Assembly (NCBI GenBank): GCA_900313775.1
Contig: OMSP01000020.1
Coordinates: 1-18,956 of the forward strand
Length of the DNA stretch: 18,956 nt
From: an uncultured Eubacteriales bacterium
GTDB taxonomy: Bacteria > Bacillota > Clostridia > Lachnospirales > Lachnospiraceae
Reading direction: 5' to 3'
A model generated the notes under the pieces. That model ran no database searches. It saw only the letters and a list, made by a program, of their open reading frames with translations, and was not told the origin of the DNA. Numbering within the stretch: the stretch's first letter is position 1; each line of letters begins with the position of its first letter. Made by a program: the position numbers and the translations under genes. Below, in pieces: positions 1 through 7,841 of the stretch.

Positions 1-188
1 CAATCTTTAACACCGCTTATGTTTTTGAATTTTCTGCCGTTTTTCCATAAATATTCAAACACCAAAACGAATTTATCGGCTTTTTTGAAGTTATTGTCAG
101 ATAATTTAACAAAAACTATGAAAGAAATTCATACATTACCAGAGGCTGTAAAAACATCATATTCCCTATTTTTCCCAAAAACAGGCAG

Positions 189-217
189 TTATCAACAGTT
201 TTATCAACGAATCCACA
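189..217. promoter_or_regulatory. Cluster of three DnaA-box-like nonamers
   Basis: TTATCAACA (189-197), TTATCAACG (201-209) and GAATCCACA (209-217) lie in the same orientation within 29 bases. Against the DnaA consensus TTATNCACA they have one, two and two mismatches. They sit in AT-rich DNA, as origin or DnaA-regulated regions do. The match to the motif is seen; DnaA binding is inference. Nearly all genes to the right run leftward, which is the wrong polarity for an origin here, so a DnaA-regulated promoter or titration site is likelier than oriC, and chance is possible in DNA this AT-rich. Confidence 0.3.
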
Positions 218-239
218 AAAATGGCATATATTATTGATT

Positions 240-260
240 ACTCAATTAATATAATTGAGT
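240..260. repeat. Perfect 9-bp inverted repeat
   Basis: ACTCAATTA (240-248) and TAATTGAGT (252-260) are exact reverse complements around a 3-base ATA spacer. The site is 25 bases beyond the stop of the ABC exporter gene. On the minus strand the hairpin is not followed by a clear T-run, so it is a poor intrinsic terminator. A dimeric repressor site or an mRNA 3'-end stabilising hairpin are alternatives. Confidence 0.5.
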
Positions 261-285
261 GTGAAAACGAGAAAATTTATCGCTT

Positions 286-2133
286 TCAAGCCGTTTCCTC
301 CTCTCCCGTCTCAAACTGACTGTAATAGAGATCACTGTAGAACCCGCCCTGCGCCAGCAATTCCTCATGTGTACCCTTCTCTATGATATCTCCCTCATTC
401 ATCACAAGGATCATGTCGGCATTTCGGATCGTCGACAGACGGTGGGCAATGATAAAACTGGTCCTCCCTTCCATCAGACGGTCCATCGCCTTTTGTATCT
501 GCACTTCGGTCCAGGTGTCCACGGAGGAAGTGGCCTCGTCCAGGATCAGAATCTGGTTGTCCGCCAGTATCGCCCGCGCGATCGTCAGAAGCTGTTTCTG
601 TCCCTGAGAGATATTGCTCATCTCCTCGTTGATCACAGTCTCATACCCGTCCGGCTGCTGCATGATAAAATGATCGACATGCGCTGCTCTGGCCGCTTCC
701 CTGACCTCTTCGTCCGTGGCGTCCAGCTTACCGTAGCGTATATTGTCCATGATCGTCCCTCCGAACAGCCATGTATCCTGAAGGACCATGCCAAGAAGCG
801 AACGCAGTTCACTTCTGTTGAAGTCGCGTACATTATGTCCGTCGATCGATATGGAGCCGCTGTTGACATCGTAGAAGCGCATCAGAAGCTTGACCATCGT
901 AGTCTTACCGGCGCCTGTGGGACCGACGATCGCGATCTTTTGTCCGTTTCTGACCTCGGCGCAGAAATCATGGATGATGATCTTATCCGGCTGATAGCCG
1001 AAAGATACATGATCAAAGCAGACATTGCCGAGAAGACCTTCCGGATCGACTGCCTGTTCAACCGTCTGATCTTCTTCTTCCTCATCCAGGAATTCAAATA
1101 CGCGCTCGGCTGCCGCCGCTGCCGACTGCATCATGTTGAGGACCTGCCCGATCTGCTGGATCGGCTGCGTGAAGTTCCTCGTATACTGCAGCATTGCCTG
1201 AATATCTCCGACCTGGATCAGACCGTGCACTACAAAGATGCTCCCGAGGACAGCGACAACGACATATCCCATATGTCCGATCACCACCATAAGAGGCATC
1301 ATTACACCGGAGATCGCCTGCGACTTCCAGGCACTGGTATACAGCTTTCCGTTGGACCCGTCAAATCGCCGGATACTCCTCTCTTCCCGGTTGAACGCTT
1401 TGATCACGCTCTCCCCGGCAAAATCTTCCTCCACCTGTCCGTTGACTTCACCCAGGTAATCCTGCTGCGCCTTGAAGTACTTCTGCGAGTGCCTCATGGT
1501 GACAGAGACCGTCACCACAGACAAAGGAATCATGAGCATGACTGCGAGCGTCATACGCACGCTGATCATCAGCATCATGATAAAGACTCCGACGATCGTA
1601 GCCAGCGATGAGACCAGCTGTGTCAGGCTCTGATTGACGCCCTGCTGCAGTGTATCGACATCATTGGTCACCCGCGAAAGGACATCGCCGTAGGGACGTC
1701 TCTCAAAATAACTCATCGGGATCTTGTTTATCTTGGCCGCAATATCCCTGCGCAGCTGATAACTGACATCATTGGAGATATGGGCCATGATCAGCCCCTC
1801 CGCCAGAAGGAAAGCTGCACTGATCAGATACAATATGAGTACAGTCAGCAGGATCCTGCTGATACCGGCGAAATCGATCACGCCCGTCCCGTCCACCTTG
1901 GCGATCAGTCCTTTGAACAGTTTCGTAGTCGCCTGACCGAGGATACGCGGCCCCGCGATGGCAAAGACTGTTCCCGCCGCTGAACACAGCAGCATAAACA
2001 TCATCGGGATCTTATAACGACTCATATACCGGAGAAGGCGAAGGGCTGAACGTCTGAAATTCTGAGGCTTTTCGACCGGGCCTCCGCCTCTCTTCATAGG
2101 ACCCCGCTGCCTGCGTCCAGAAGTCTCACTCAT
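286..2133 (-). CDS. ABC exporter subunit, consensus-site half (permease-ATPase fusion)
   Basis: This 615-aa protein is one half of a type IV (B-family) heterodimeric ABC exporter in the cytoplasmic membrane. Residues about 40-345 form the six-helix membrane domain and about 365-600 the ATPase. Visible motifs are Walker A GPTGAGKTT (404-412), Q-loop Gln452, a signature altered to NISQGQ (507-512), Walker B ending in Asp532 with the catalytic Glu533, and switch His564. Glu and His are intact, so its Walker motifs paired with the partner's ISGGQ signature should form the hydrolytically active site. The start ATG overlaps the partner's stop by four bases (ATGA) and follows AGGAGGTG, so the two are translationally coupled. 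The basic N-terminal 30 residues are an extension before the first helix. Substrate unknown; drugs, lipids and peptides are all exported by relatives. Confidence 0.93.
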   Translation of the reverse strand: MSETSGRRQRGPMKRGGGPVEKPQNFRRSALRLLRYMSRYKIPMMFMLLCSAAGTVFAIAGPRILGQATTKLFKGLIAKVDGTGVIDFAGISRILLTVLILYLISAAFLLAEGLIMAHISNDVSYQLRRDIAAKINKIPMSYFERRPYGDVLSRVTNDVDTLQQGVNQSLTQLVSSLATIVGVFIMMLMISVRMTLAVMLMIPLSVVTVSVTMRHSQKYFKAQQDYLGEVNGQVEEDFAGESVIKAFNREERSIRRFDGSNGKLYTSAWKSQAISGVMMPLMVVIGHMGYVVVAVLGSIFVVHGLIQVGDIQAMLQYTRNFTQPIQQIGQVLNMMQSAAAAAERVFEFLDEEEEDQTVEQAVDPEGLLGNVCFDHVSFGYQPDKIIIHDFCAEVRNGQKIAIVGPTGAGKTTMVKLLMRFYDVNSGSISIDGHNVRDFNRSELRSLLGMVLQDTWLFGGTIMDNIRYGKLDATDEEVREAARAAHVDHFIMQQPDGYETVINEEMSNISQGQKQLLTIARAILADNQILILDEATSSVDTWTEVQIQKAMDRLMEGRTSFIIAHRLSTIRNADMILVMNEGDIIEKGTHEELLAQGGFYSDLYYSQFETGEEETA

Positions 2134-4232
2134 GCGCTCTCACCTCCTCTCAACTGGAGATGAGCGATCTGCTGATAGGTTGGGCAGTCCGCCATTAATT
2201 CCTCATGCGTACCCTTTCCGATAACCTTACCGTCATGAAGGACAAGGATCATATCGGCGTGCATGATCGTGGAGACTCGCTGTGCCACTATCAGCTTTGT
2301 CACGCCGGCGCATTCTGTGCCGAGACGTTTGCGCACAGCTGCATCTGTCTTAAAATCAAGCGCCGAAAAACTGTCGTCAAACAGATAGAACTCCGGCTTT
2401 TTGACGATCGCGCGTGCAATCGATAAACGCTGCTTCTGTCCGCCTGAGATATTGGCTCCTCCCTGGGCAATACGCGCCTCCAGACCGTCATTGTCCGCGT
2501 AGACAAAATCGCCTGCCTGAGCTATGTCCACCGCCGCCTTTAGCTCGTCTTCACCGGCACCTTCTCTGCCGAAGCGGAGATTCTCCGCGATCGTTCCGGA
2601 AAACAGAACTGCTTTCTGCGGTATATAGCCCAGTCTGTCCCTTAGATCCTTCAGAGCCAGATCTCGAATATCGACTCCGTCGATCCTGATCGAACCTTCA
2701 GTCACATCATAGAAGCGGGGAATAAGATTGAGGAGCGTTGATTTACCGCTGCCCGTACCTCCGATGATGGCGACTGTCTCGCCTTCTCTTGCTGTGAATG
2801 AAACATGCTCAAGAACTGTCTCCTCGGCACCGGGATAGGCAAAAGTGACATCGTCAAAGACGATCTCACCACGGAGTGAACTGTCCGCAATACCCGGTTC
2901 GAGCGGATCACGGATAGTGCTCTTCATGTCGAGCACTTCAAAGATACGACCGGCCGAAACCGAGGCGCGCGGCATGAAGATCGCGATCGATGAGATGAAC
3001 AGGAAGGATATGATCACATGCATCGCGTACTGCATAAACGCCATCATATCGCCAACCTGAAGTCTGCCCAGATCGATCCCCCTTGCTCCGGAATAGACAG
3101 TCAGGACCGTCACAAGATTCATGATCAGCGCCATAAACGGCCACATGAATGACATGAGCCTGCTTACGAACAGATTGGTTCTGTAAAAATCCGTATTCGC
3201 CTCATCAAAGCGCTCTTCCTCGTGTTTTTCCGTGGAAAACGCCCGGATAACAGGAACACCTGTAAGCATCTCGCGTGCGATCCTGTTGATCTTATCCACT
3301 TTGATCTGCAGCTTTTTAAAGCGCGGCATCGCAAGCGCGAAGATCAGCAGAATCATAGCCGCCACCGCAGCGACAGCCACTACCAGTATCCAACGCAGAT
3401 AGGACCCGGTCCTGGCCACTTTGATGAGAGCTCCGATGGCCATAACAGGCGCAAATACCACGATCCTGAAGAGCATCATCATGACATTTTGGACCTGCTG
3501 AATGTCATTGGTGCACCGCGTTATCAGAGACGCTGTGGAGAACCGGTTCATCTCAGATGCCGAGAACGAAAGGACCTGACGATAGACTTCCTGTCTCAGA
3601 TCGCGGGCCAGCGCCGCAGCAATACGGCTGGACAGGAGGGTGACGATAATTGCAGCTACCATTCCGATCAAAGCCAGACCGAGCATCTTCGCCCCGGTAC
3701 GTATCAGATAGTCTCGCTGCAGATGGTTCAGATCGATCCCCTGTGCCTCATATTCTGTCTGCACATAAAGGACTGCGGCCTGTGTAACGATCGATTCAGG
3801 GTATTCCTTCAGTTTCTCTTCTGTCCCTTTTTTCATCGCGCGGATCTGTTCTTCCGGAACAGTGTTGATATCGATCCCCTGCTCCTGTGCAAAAGATAGG
3901 AACAGTTCGGACGCACCCATGATATCACTGAGTCCCTCCCTCTGTTCTTTGCTCAGATCTCTAAGATAGAATAACTTTCCATCCTGCACATAACAGTCCC
4001 GGATGACCTTCGCATCTTTTTCCTCCGCTACGGTCAGGATGCTCTTCAGCGATTCCGGACGGATCGACTGCGGTACGGCATCCTCCACTCCTTTTTGCTG
4101 AATACCGGTATCGACGATATCAGACGTGTATCCCGGCAGTGCCAGATCACAGAAGGCCTGCACAAAAAGAAGCGCGAGAGTCAGCAGAAGCCATCCCGCG
4201 TTTCTCTTCAGTTTTCCGATCATACGAATCAT
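2130..4232 (-). CDS. ABC exporter subunit, degenerate-site half, with large extracellular insert
   Basis: This 700-aa protein is the partner half of the heterodimeric ABC exporter. After helix 1 (about 13-33) there is an insert of roughly 130 hydrophilic residues (about 45-178) before helix 2 (about 181-200), making the protein about 100 residues longer than its partner; by topology it should face outside. The ATPase spans about 455-695: Walker A GGTGSGKST (491-499), Q-loop Gln539, canonical signature NISGGQ (594-599), and Walker B followed by Asp620 where Glu is usual. The switch histidine is Gln651. Asp-for-Glu with Gln-for-His is the known pattern of the non-hydrolysing site of TM287/288- and BmrCD-type heterodimers. 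The ribosome site AAAGGAT overlaps the preceding stop but is about 15 bases from the ATG, longer than usual; no better in-frame start is visible. Confidence 0.92.
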   Translation of the reverse strand: MIRMIGKLKRNAGWLLLTLALLFVQAFCDLALPGYTSDIVDTGIQQKGVEDAVPQSIRPESLKSILTVAEEKDAKVIRDCYVQDGKLFYLRDLSKEQREGLSDIMGASELFLSFAQEQGIDINTVPEEQIRAMKKGTEEKLKEYPESIVTQAAVLYVQTEYEAQGIDLNHLQRDYLIRTGAKMLGLALIGMVAAIIVTLLSSRIAAALARDLRQEVYRQVLSFSASEMNRFSTASLITRCTNDIQQVQNVMMMLFRIVVFAPVMAIGALIKVARTGSYLRWILVVAVAAVAAMILLIFALAMPRFKKLQIKVDKINRIAREMLTGVPVIRAFSTEKHEEERFDEANTDFYRTNLFVSRLMSFMWPFMALIMNLVTVLTVYSGARGIDLGRLQVGDMMAFMQYAMHVIISFLFISSIAIFMPRASVSAGRIFEVLDMKSTIRDPLEPGIADSSLRGEIVFDDVTFAYPGAEETVLEHVSFTAREGETVAIIGGTGSGKSTLLNLIPRFYDVTEGSIRIDGVDIRDLALKDLRDRLGYIPQKAVLFSGTIAENLRFGREGAGEDELKAAVDIAQAGDFVYADNDGLEARIAQGGANISGGQKQRLSIARAIVKKPEFYLFDDSFSALDFKTDAAVRKRLGTECAGVTKLIVAQRVSTIMHADMILVLHDGKVIGKGTHEELMADCPTYQQIAHLQLRGGESA

Positions 4233-4245
4233 GAAATGATCGAGC

Positions 4246-5211
4246 TTATCCTTTCTTACAGGCGATGGCTTCTTTCACGGCCCGGACCACGTGATCAGTG
4301 GTCAGTCCGAAACGTTCCTCCAGATAATCCTGTGGGCCGACCTCGCCAAACTCATCCTCTACTGCCACATAGTTAAGCGGTGTCGGGCAATGCATGCTCA
4401 GGCACTCGCTGACAGCGCTTGTCAGTCCTCCGTATCGATTGTGATTCTCCGCCGTCACGACAGCTTTGCATTCCTCGGCGAGCTCGGTGACCAGCTTCTC
4501 ATCGAGCGGTTTGACAGAAAACATATCGACTACTGTCACTCTGATCCCCTCCTGCGCCAGCACTTCTGCCGCCTCCATAGCCTTGGCAACCATGATACCG
4601 CAGGCGAAGACTGCGCAATCTTTGCCGTCCTCTCTGACGATGACACCCTTGCCGATCTCAAAATGACTCCCGTCCCCGTATATCTTCTTGTTCTGCTTGC
4701 GCGGAACCCTGATATATTTGATACCTTCCATATCAACGCATTGATCAAGAAGATCGGACAGTTGTACTGTGTCGGCTATATCCATGACATTTGCGCCGGG
4801 CAGTGAGCGATACAGCGCCATATCTTCAAAGGGCATGTGGGTACCCCCGTTAAGCTGTGCACAGACTCCCGGATCCGTGCCGATGATCGTCATCGCATTG
4901 TGAGCATATCCGCCGGAAAGATAGGCCTGATCAAAACAGCGCCGCGAGGCAAACGGGCCGAAGCTGTGTACGATCGGCTTGAATCCCACCGCGGACAGCC
5001 CGGCCGCAACGCCGACCATATTGGCCTCCGCTATACCGCAATCGATAGCGCGGTCCGGGTGCTCTAGCGCCCAGCCGAGTGTCCCGATGCAGTTCATCAG
5101 ATCCGCGTCCAGATAGATGACACGGTCATCCGCTTCACAGAGAGCAGGGATCTTTTCGGAAAACAATTCTTTAAAAGCTCTGTCTTTTTCTCCGTTATAT
5201 ACGATCTTCAT
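4246..5211 (-). CDS. Transketolase, C-terminal subunit
   Basis: This 321-aa protein is the C-terminal half of a split transketolase, carrying the pyrimidine-binding and C-terminal domains. With the N-half it should transfer two-carbon ketol units between sugar phosphates in the non-oxidative pentose phosphate pathway. The GIAEANMVGVAAGLS stretch holds Glu62, the conserved glutamate that activates the thiamine diphosphate aminopyrimidine ring. THMPFEDMALYR (124-135) and the AENHNRYGG motif of the C-terminal domain (about 254-262) are also visible. The open frame continues 24 codons upstream, but those overlap the preceding gene; ATG at 5211 with GGAAGGGG before it lies 13 bases after that gene's stop. 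A related two-subunit enzyme using another ketose cannot be excluded, but no other sugar gene is nearby. It is followed after 13 bases by the ABC exporter genes. Confidence 0.92.
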   Translation of the reverse strand: MKIVYNGEKDRAFKELFSEKIPALCEADDRVIYLDADLMNCIGTLGWALEHPDRAIDCGIAEANMVGVAAGLSAVGFKPIVHSFGPFASRRCFDQAYLSGGYAHNAMTIIGTDPGVCAQLNGGTHMPFEDMALYRSLPGANVMDIADTVQLSDLLDQCVDMEGIKYIRVPRKQNKKIYGDGSHFEIGKGVIVREDGKDCAVFACGIMVAKAMEAAEVLAQEGIRVTVVDMFSVKPLDEKLVTELAEECKAVVTAENHNRYGGLTSAVSECLSMHCPTPLNYVAVEDEFGEVGPQDYLEERFGLTTDHVVRAVKEAIACKKG

Positions 5212-5224
5212 ACCTGACCCCTTC

Positions 5225-6061
5225 CTAATCAAGCTCTGCCAGCTCGGCACGCAGCCCGCTAGTCCATTTCTCATACTGTTCATCAGAAATAGGCAGCGAA
5301 TGGTTGGCCTCAGTTTCTTCTATATCTTTGATGCCGGCACCCTTGACCGTATCCAGTATGATCGCTCGCGGCTTGTCCTTTGCCCTCACGCTGAGCGCTT
5401 CATACAGAGCGTCGATATCATTGCCGTCGATCCGCACCGCGTCAAAGCCGAAAGCTTCCATCTTCTCTCTGAAATCGAAGGGTTCCAGAACACTTTTTGT
5501 GCGGCCGTCCAGTTGTTTCTTGTTGTCATCGATCATCCAGACAAGGTTGGTGACCTTCTTCGCGGCCGCAAACATCGCCGCCTCCCAGACCTGTCCCTCA
5601 TTGGCCTCACCGTCTCCGACAAAAAGGAACGTCCGGCAATCCAGGCCTTTGAGTTTATCACCGAGTGCCATGCCGACTGCCTGAGAAGTGCCCTGTCCCA
5701 GAGAACCGGTAGTCGCGTCTATCCCCGGTGTCAGGAGTTTGTCACAGTGGCTGGGCAGATGGGTTCCCGGACGGTTTAAAGTACTGAGCATCTCATAGGG
5801 AAAGAACCCTTTTACGGCAAGCGTCGCGTAAAGGGCCGGCCCGGCATGCCCCTTGGAGCAGACCACTTTGTCACGGTCCTCCGCCTGAGGATCCTTCGGA
5901 TCATATTTCATGATCGCACCATAGAGTACCGCCAGGGCATCCGTGATGGAAAGCGAGCCCCCCACATGACCGGCACCCAGAGAATGAATGGCCTCGATCT
6001 CTGCAATCCTGATTTCAAGAGCCAGTTTTTTTAACTCTGTTCTTTGTTTTTCGTCCAACAT
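5225..6061 (-). CDS. Transketolase, N-terminal subunit
   Basis: This 278-aa protein is the thiamine-diphosphate-binding half of the split transketolase. Visible family motifs are GHVGGSLS (31-38), SKGHAGPALY (69-78), GSLGQG (119-124), and the metal- and diphosphate-binding stretch starting GDGEANEG (149-156) and ending near Asn180. A conserved-type His254 follows near the C-terminus. The frame is open up to 6079, but ATG at 6061 has AGGAGG at ideal spacing, whereas the upstream ATG has none, so 6061 is chosen. It is the first gene of the leftward run and lies behind a possible promoter (6095-6123). Split transketolases of this kind are common in Clostridia and Archaea; with the C-half next door there is little doubt about the pair. 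Confidence 0.93.
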   Translation of the reverse strand: MLDEKQRTELKKLALEIRIAEIEAIHSLGAGHVGGSLSITDALAVLYGAIMKYDPKDPQAEDRDKVVCSKGHAGPALYATLAVKGFFPYEMLSTLNRPGTHLPSHCDKLLTPGIDATTGSLGQGTSQAVGMALGDKLKGLDCRTFLFVGDGEANEGQVWEAAMFAAAKKVTNLVWMIDDNKKQLDGRTKSVLEPFDFREKMEAFGFDAVRIDGNDIDALYEALSVRAKDKPRAIILDTVKGAGIKDIEETEANHSLPISDEQYEKWTSGLRAELAELD

Positions 6062-6094
6062 ATGCACCTCCTGAAACATGCCTGTTACTCATTC

Positions 6095-6123
6095 AGCCTA
6101 CCATATATAAAGAGGAGCGTCAA
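6095..6123 (-). promoter_or_regulatory. Putative sigma-A promoter of the transketolase-ABC operon
   Basis: On the minus strand TTGACG (6118-6123) and TAGGCT (6095-6100) are separated by exactly 17 bases. The -35 is close to consensus and the -10 is weak. Transcription would begin about 25-30 bases before the AGGAGG of the transketolase N-half. The weak -10 suggests that an activator may be needed, which would fit the phased repeats just upstream at 6135-6174. Confidence 0.45.
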
Positions 6124-6134
6124 CGAACATCCCG

Positions 6135-6174
6135 TGATGAAAACTGTCGAAAAATGTCGACAAAAATCGACTGT
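6135..6174. promoter_or_regulatory. Four 10-bp-phased direct repeats, possible operator
   Basis: Consecutive 10-mers read TGATGAAAAC, TGTCGAAAAA, TGTCGACAAA and AATCGACTGT. TCGA begins at 6147, 6157 and 6167, exactly one helical turn apart, and short A-tracts recur at about the same phase. Such spacing is typical of OmpR/PhoB-type response-regulator sites and of curved DNA. The array lies 12 bases upstream of the -35 of the leftward transketolase promoter and about 120 bases before comM on the other side. The repeats are seen; the operator role is inferred. No promoter for comM could be placed confidently in this divergent region. Confidence 0.4.
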
Positions 6175-6291
6175 TTTTATCATAGGTTTCATGATAAGAC
6201 TATGAACAGGCGGCGTGTCCATTCTCCACACAGACCCGTTCCCCGCATCCTGACAGACCGCGGACGCGCCGCCGGTACGGAAGGGACGTTT

Positions 6292-7830
6292 ATGAGCCAT
6301 CAAAAGATACTGACAGCCTCGATACAGGGGTTGAGCGTCGATATGATCGAGGTGGAGACCGACGTAACAGGCGGCCTTCCCGGCATCCATCTGGTCGGTA
6401 ATCTGGCCGGTGAAGTCAAAGAGGGTGCAGAGCGCATACGCTGCGCTATCCGCAACAGCGGAATGACCATACCTCCGAAGAAAATGATCGTCAACCTCTC
6501 TCCTGCTGACAGGAGAAAGACCGGTACAGGATATGACCTTGCGATCGCTCTGTCCCTCCTGAATAAGCTGGACCAATGCCCTCTGCCATTTGAGGATACT
6601 TTTTTGATCTGCGGAGAACTTTCTTTGGACGGAACGATCCGCCCGATACGCGGGATCCTGCCTATAGTCAGTTTCGCCAGGGAAAAGGGAATATCGCATT
6701 TCATGCTGCCTGCGGCCAACTGTGCTGAAGCTTCATTGATCAGGGATATCAAGGTATGTCCTGCTGACAAACTGACCTCTCTGATCGAACAGTTAAAGAC
6801 CGGTAATCTCCCGGCCCCGTATGTTTCTGATAACAGTACTGCGTCTGATCAACCTGTATCCTGCGCGATCGACTATGCCGATATCCACGGTCAGGAGAGC
6901 GTCAAGAGAGCTGTCGAGATCGCAGCCAGCGGACATCACAACCTGCTGATGATCGGTCCTCCCGGCTGCGGCAAGACGATGATCGCGCGCGCTATTCCAT
7001 CGATCCTGCCTGAGCTGACCGACAGGGAGCGATTGGAAGTGACTAAGATCTACAGTATTGCCGGTCTGCTGGACGGCGAGCATCCCGCAATGCTGACGCG
7101 TCCGTTTCGCGATGTGCATCATACAGCGACAAAAGCCTCTGTTATCGGTGGGGGAGTCTATCCGCTTCCCGGTGAGATCTCTCTGGCAAACGGAGGCGTT
7201 CTGTTTCTGGATGAACTTGCTGAGTTTCAGAAGCCGGTCCTTGAGGCACTCAGGGAGCCCCTTGAGGACAAACGTATCCGTATAACACGAAGCGGCAATC
7301 ATATCTATGAGTATCCGGCCGACTTCGTACTGGTGGCAGCAATGAATCCCTGCCCCTGCGGCAATTACCCTGACCGTACCCGCTGTCAATGCACACCGAC
7401 CCAGTTAAAGAGCTACAGTCAGAAGCTGTCCCAGCCGTTTCTCGACCGAATGGATCTGTGTGTTACCGTCGACAAGGTAGCTTACAGCGACCTGGCCAGC
7501 CATCAGAATGAGCGCTCTTCTGCCCAAATGCGCTCCAGCGTTGCAGGTGCGCATCAGATACAACTTTCCCGCTATGCCGGAAGCTCCATTTCTTACAATG
7601 CGCAGATACCTGCCCGGCTCCTCAACAAATACTGTCCGATCGACGGGTCCGGCGAGCGTCTTCTCGCCGAAGCCTACGAGAGACTGTCTCTTTCCGCACG
7701 GACCTACCACAAGGTCCTCCGCGTTGCCAGGACGATCGCCGATATTGACGGTCAGAAAACGATCTCCCTCGAACATCTGAGTGAGGCACTGACGTACCGC
7801 GGTATTGACCGCCATTTCTGGGATGAATAA
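6292..7830 (+). CDS. comM: ComM/YifB-family AAA+ ATPase (Mg-chelatase-like)
   Basis: This 512-aa protein belongs to the YifB/ComM family. In naturally transformable Gram-negative bacteria ComM is a hexameric helicase that drives branch migration of taken-up DNA. Residues about 20-165 form the N-terminal Lon-like fold, followed by an AAA+ core with Walker A GPPGCGKT (222-229) and Walker B VLFLDE (303-308). A cysteine cluster (Cys354, 356, 365, 367) matches the family's metal-binding knuckle. The C-terminal Mg-chelatase domain covers about 415-510. The frame is open from 6154, but ATG at 6292 follows GGAAGGGA and begins at the family's usual N-terminus; length then matches relatives. dprA follows after 11 bases, so the two are surely co-transcribed. 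Its role in Clostridia is not well established, so transformation is inferred from family and neighbour. Confidence 0.93.
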   Translation: MSHQKILTASIQGLSVDMIEVETDVTGGLPGIHLVGNLAGEVKEGAERIRCAIRNSGMTIPPKKMIVNLSPADRRKTGTGYDLAIALSLLNKLDQCPLPFEDTFLICGELSLDGTIRPIRGILPIVSFAREKGISHFMLPAANCAEASLIRDIKVCPADKLTSLIEQLKTGNLPAPYVSDNSTASDQPVSCAIDYADIHGQESVKRAVEIAASGHHNLLMIGPPGCGKTMIARAIPSILPELTDRERLEVTKIYSIAGLLDGEHPAMLTRPFRDVHHTATKASVIGGGVYPLPGEISLANGGVLFLDELAEFQKPVLEALREPLEDKRIRITRSGNHIYEYPADFVLVAAMNPCPCGNYPDRTRCQCTPTQLKSYSQKLSQPFLDRMDLCVTVDKVAYSDLASHQNERSSAQMRSSVAGAHQIQLSRYAGSSISYNAQIPARLLNKYCPIDGSGERLLAEAYERLSLSARTYHKVLRVARTIADIDGQKTISLEHLSEALTYRGIDRHFWDE

Positions 7831-7841
7831 GGAGATAGACC

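Larger units (their letters stand above)
1..285. other. AT-rich stretch without a convincing gene
   Basis: By hand count this stretch is about 29% G+C, visibly lower than the coding DNA that follows. One open frame of 72 codons crosses it (19-237, plus strand). It has no ribosome site, low-complexity composition and no recognisable domain, so it is not called. The stretch contains three tandem DnaA-box-like nonamers (189-217) and a perfect palindrome (240-260), listed separately. It lies downstream of the minus-strand exporter operon, so it may be the 3' flank of that operon plus the control region of a gene beyond the left edge. Its true role cannot be read from the window. Confidence 0.6.

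Noticed and set aside
28..42. CodY box (AATTTTCWGAAAATT) in the left edge
   Set aside because: Only the first nine positions fit well; four mismatches of 15 in AT-rich DNA are expected by chance.
189..217. Chromosomal origin oriC at the left edge
   Set aside because: Most genes to the right, including groESL, topA and lon, run toward this point, opposite to the usual leading-strand bias away from an origin, and no dnaA or dnaN is seen.
19..237. 72-codon open frame in the AT-rich left edge
   Set aside because: No ribosome site, low-complexity composition, no recognisable domain, and overlaps the DnaA-box-like cluster.
367..1611. 414-codon plus-strand open frame
   Set aside because: Lies antisense to the ABC exporter gene, whose motifs are intact; rich in His/Asp/Arg as mirror frames of such genes are.
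3222..3899. 225-codon plus-strand open frame
   Set aside because: Antisense to the second ABC exporter gene, with no domain or ribosome site.
6157..6183. Rightward promoter for comM (TCGACA and TATCAT)
   Set aside because: Spacing is only 15 bases and both elements deviate from consensus; too weak to call.
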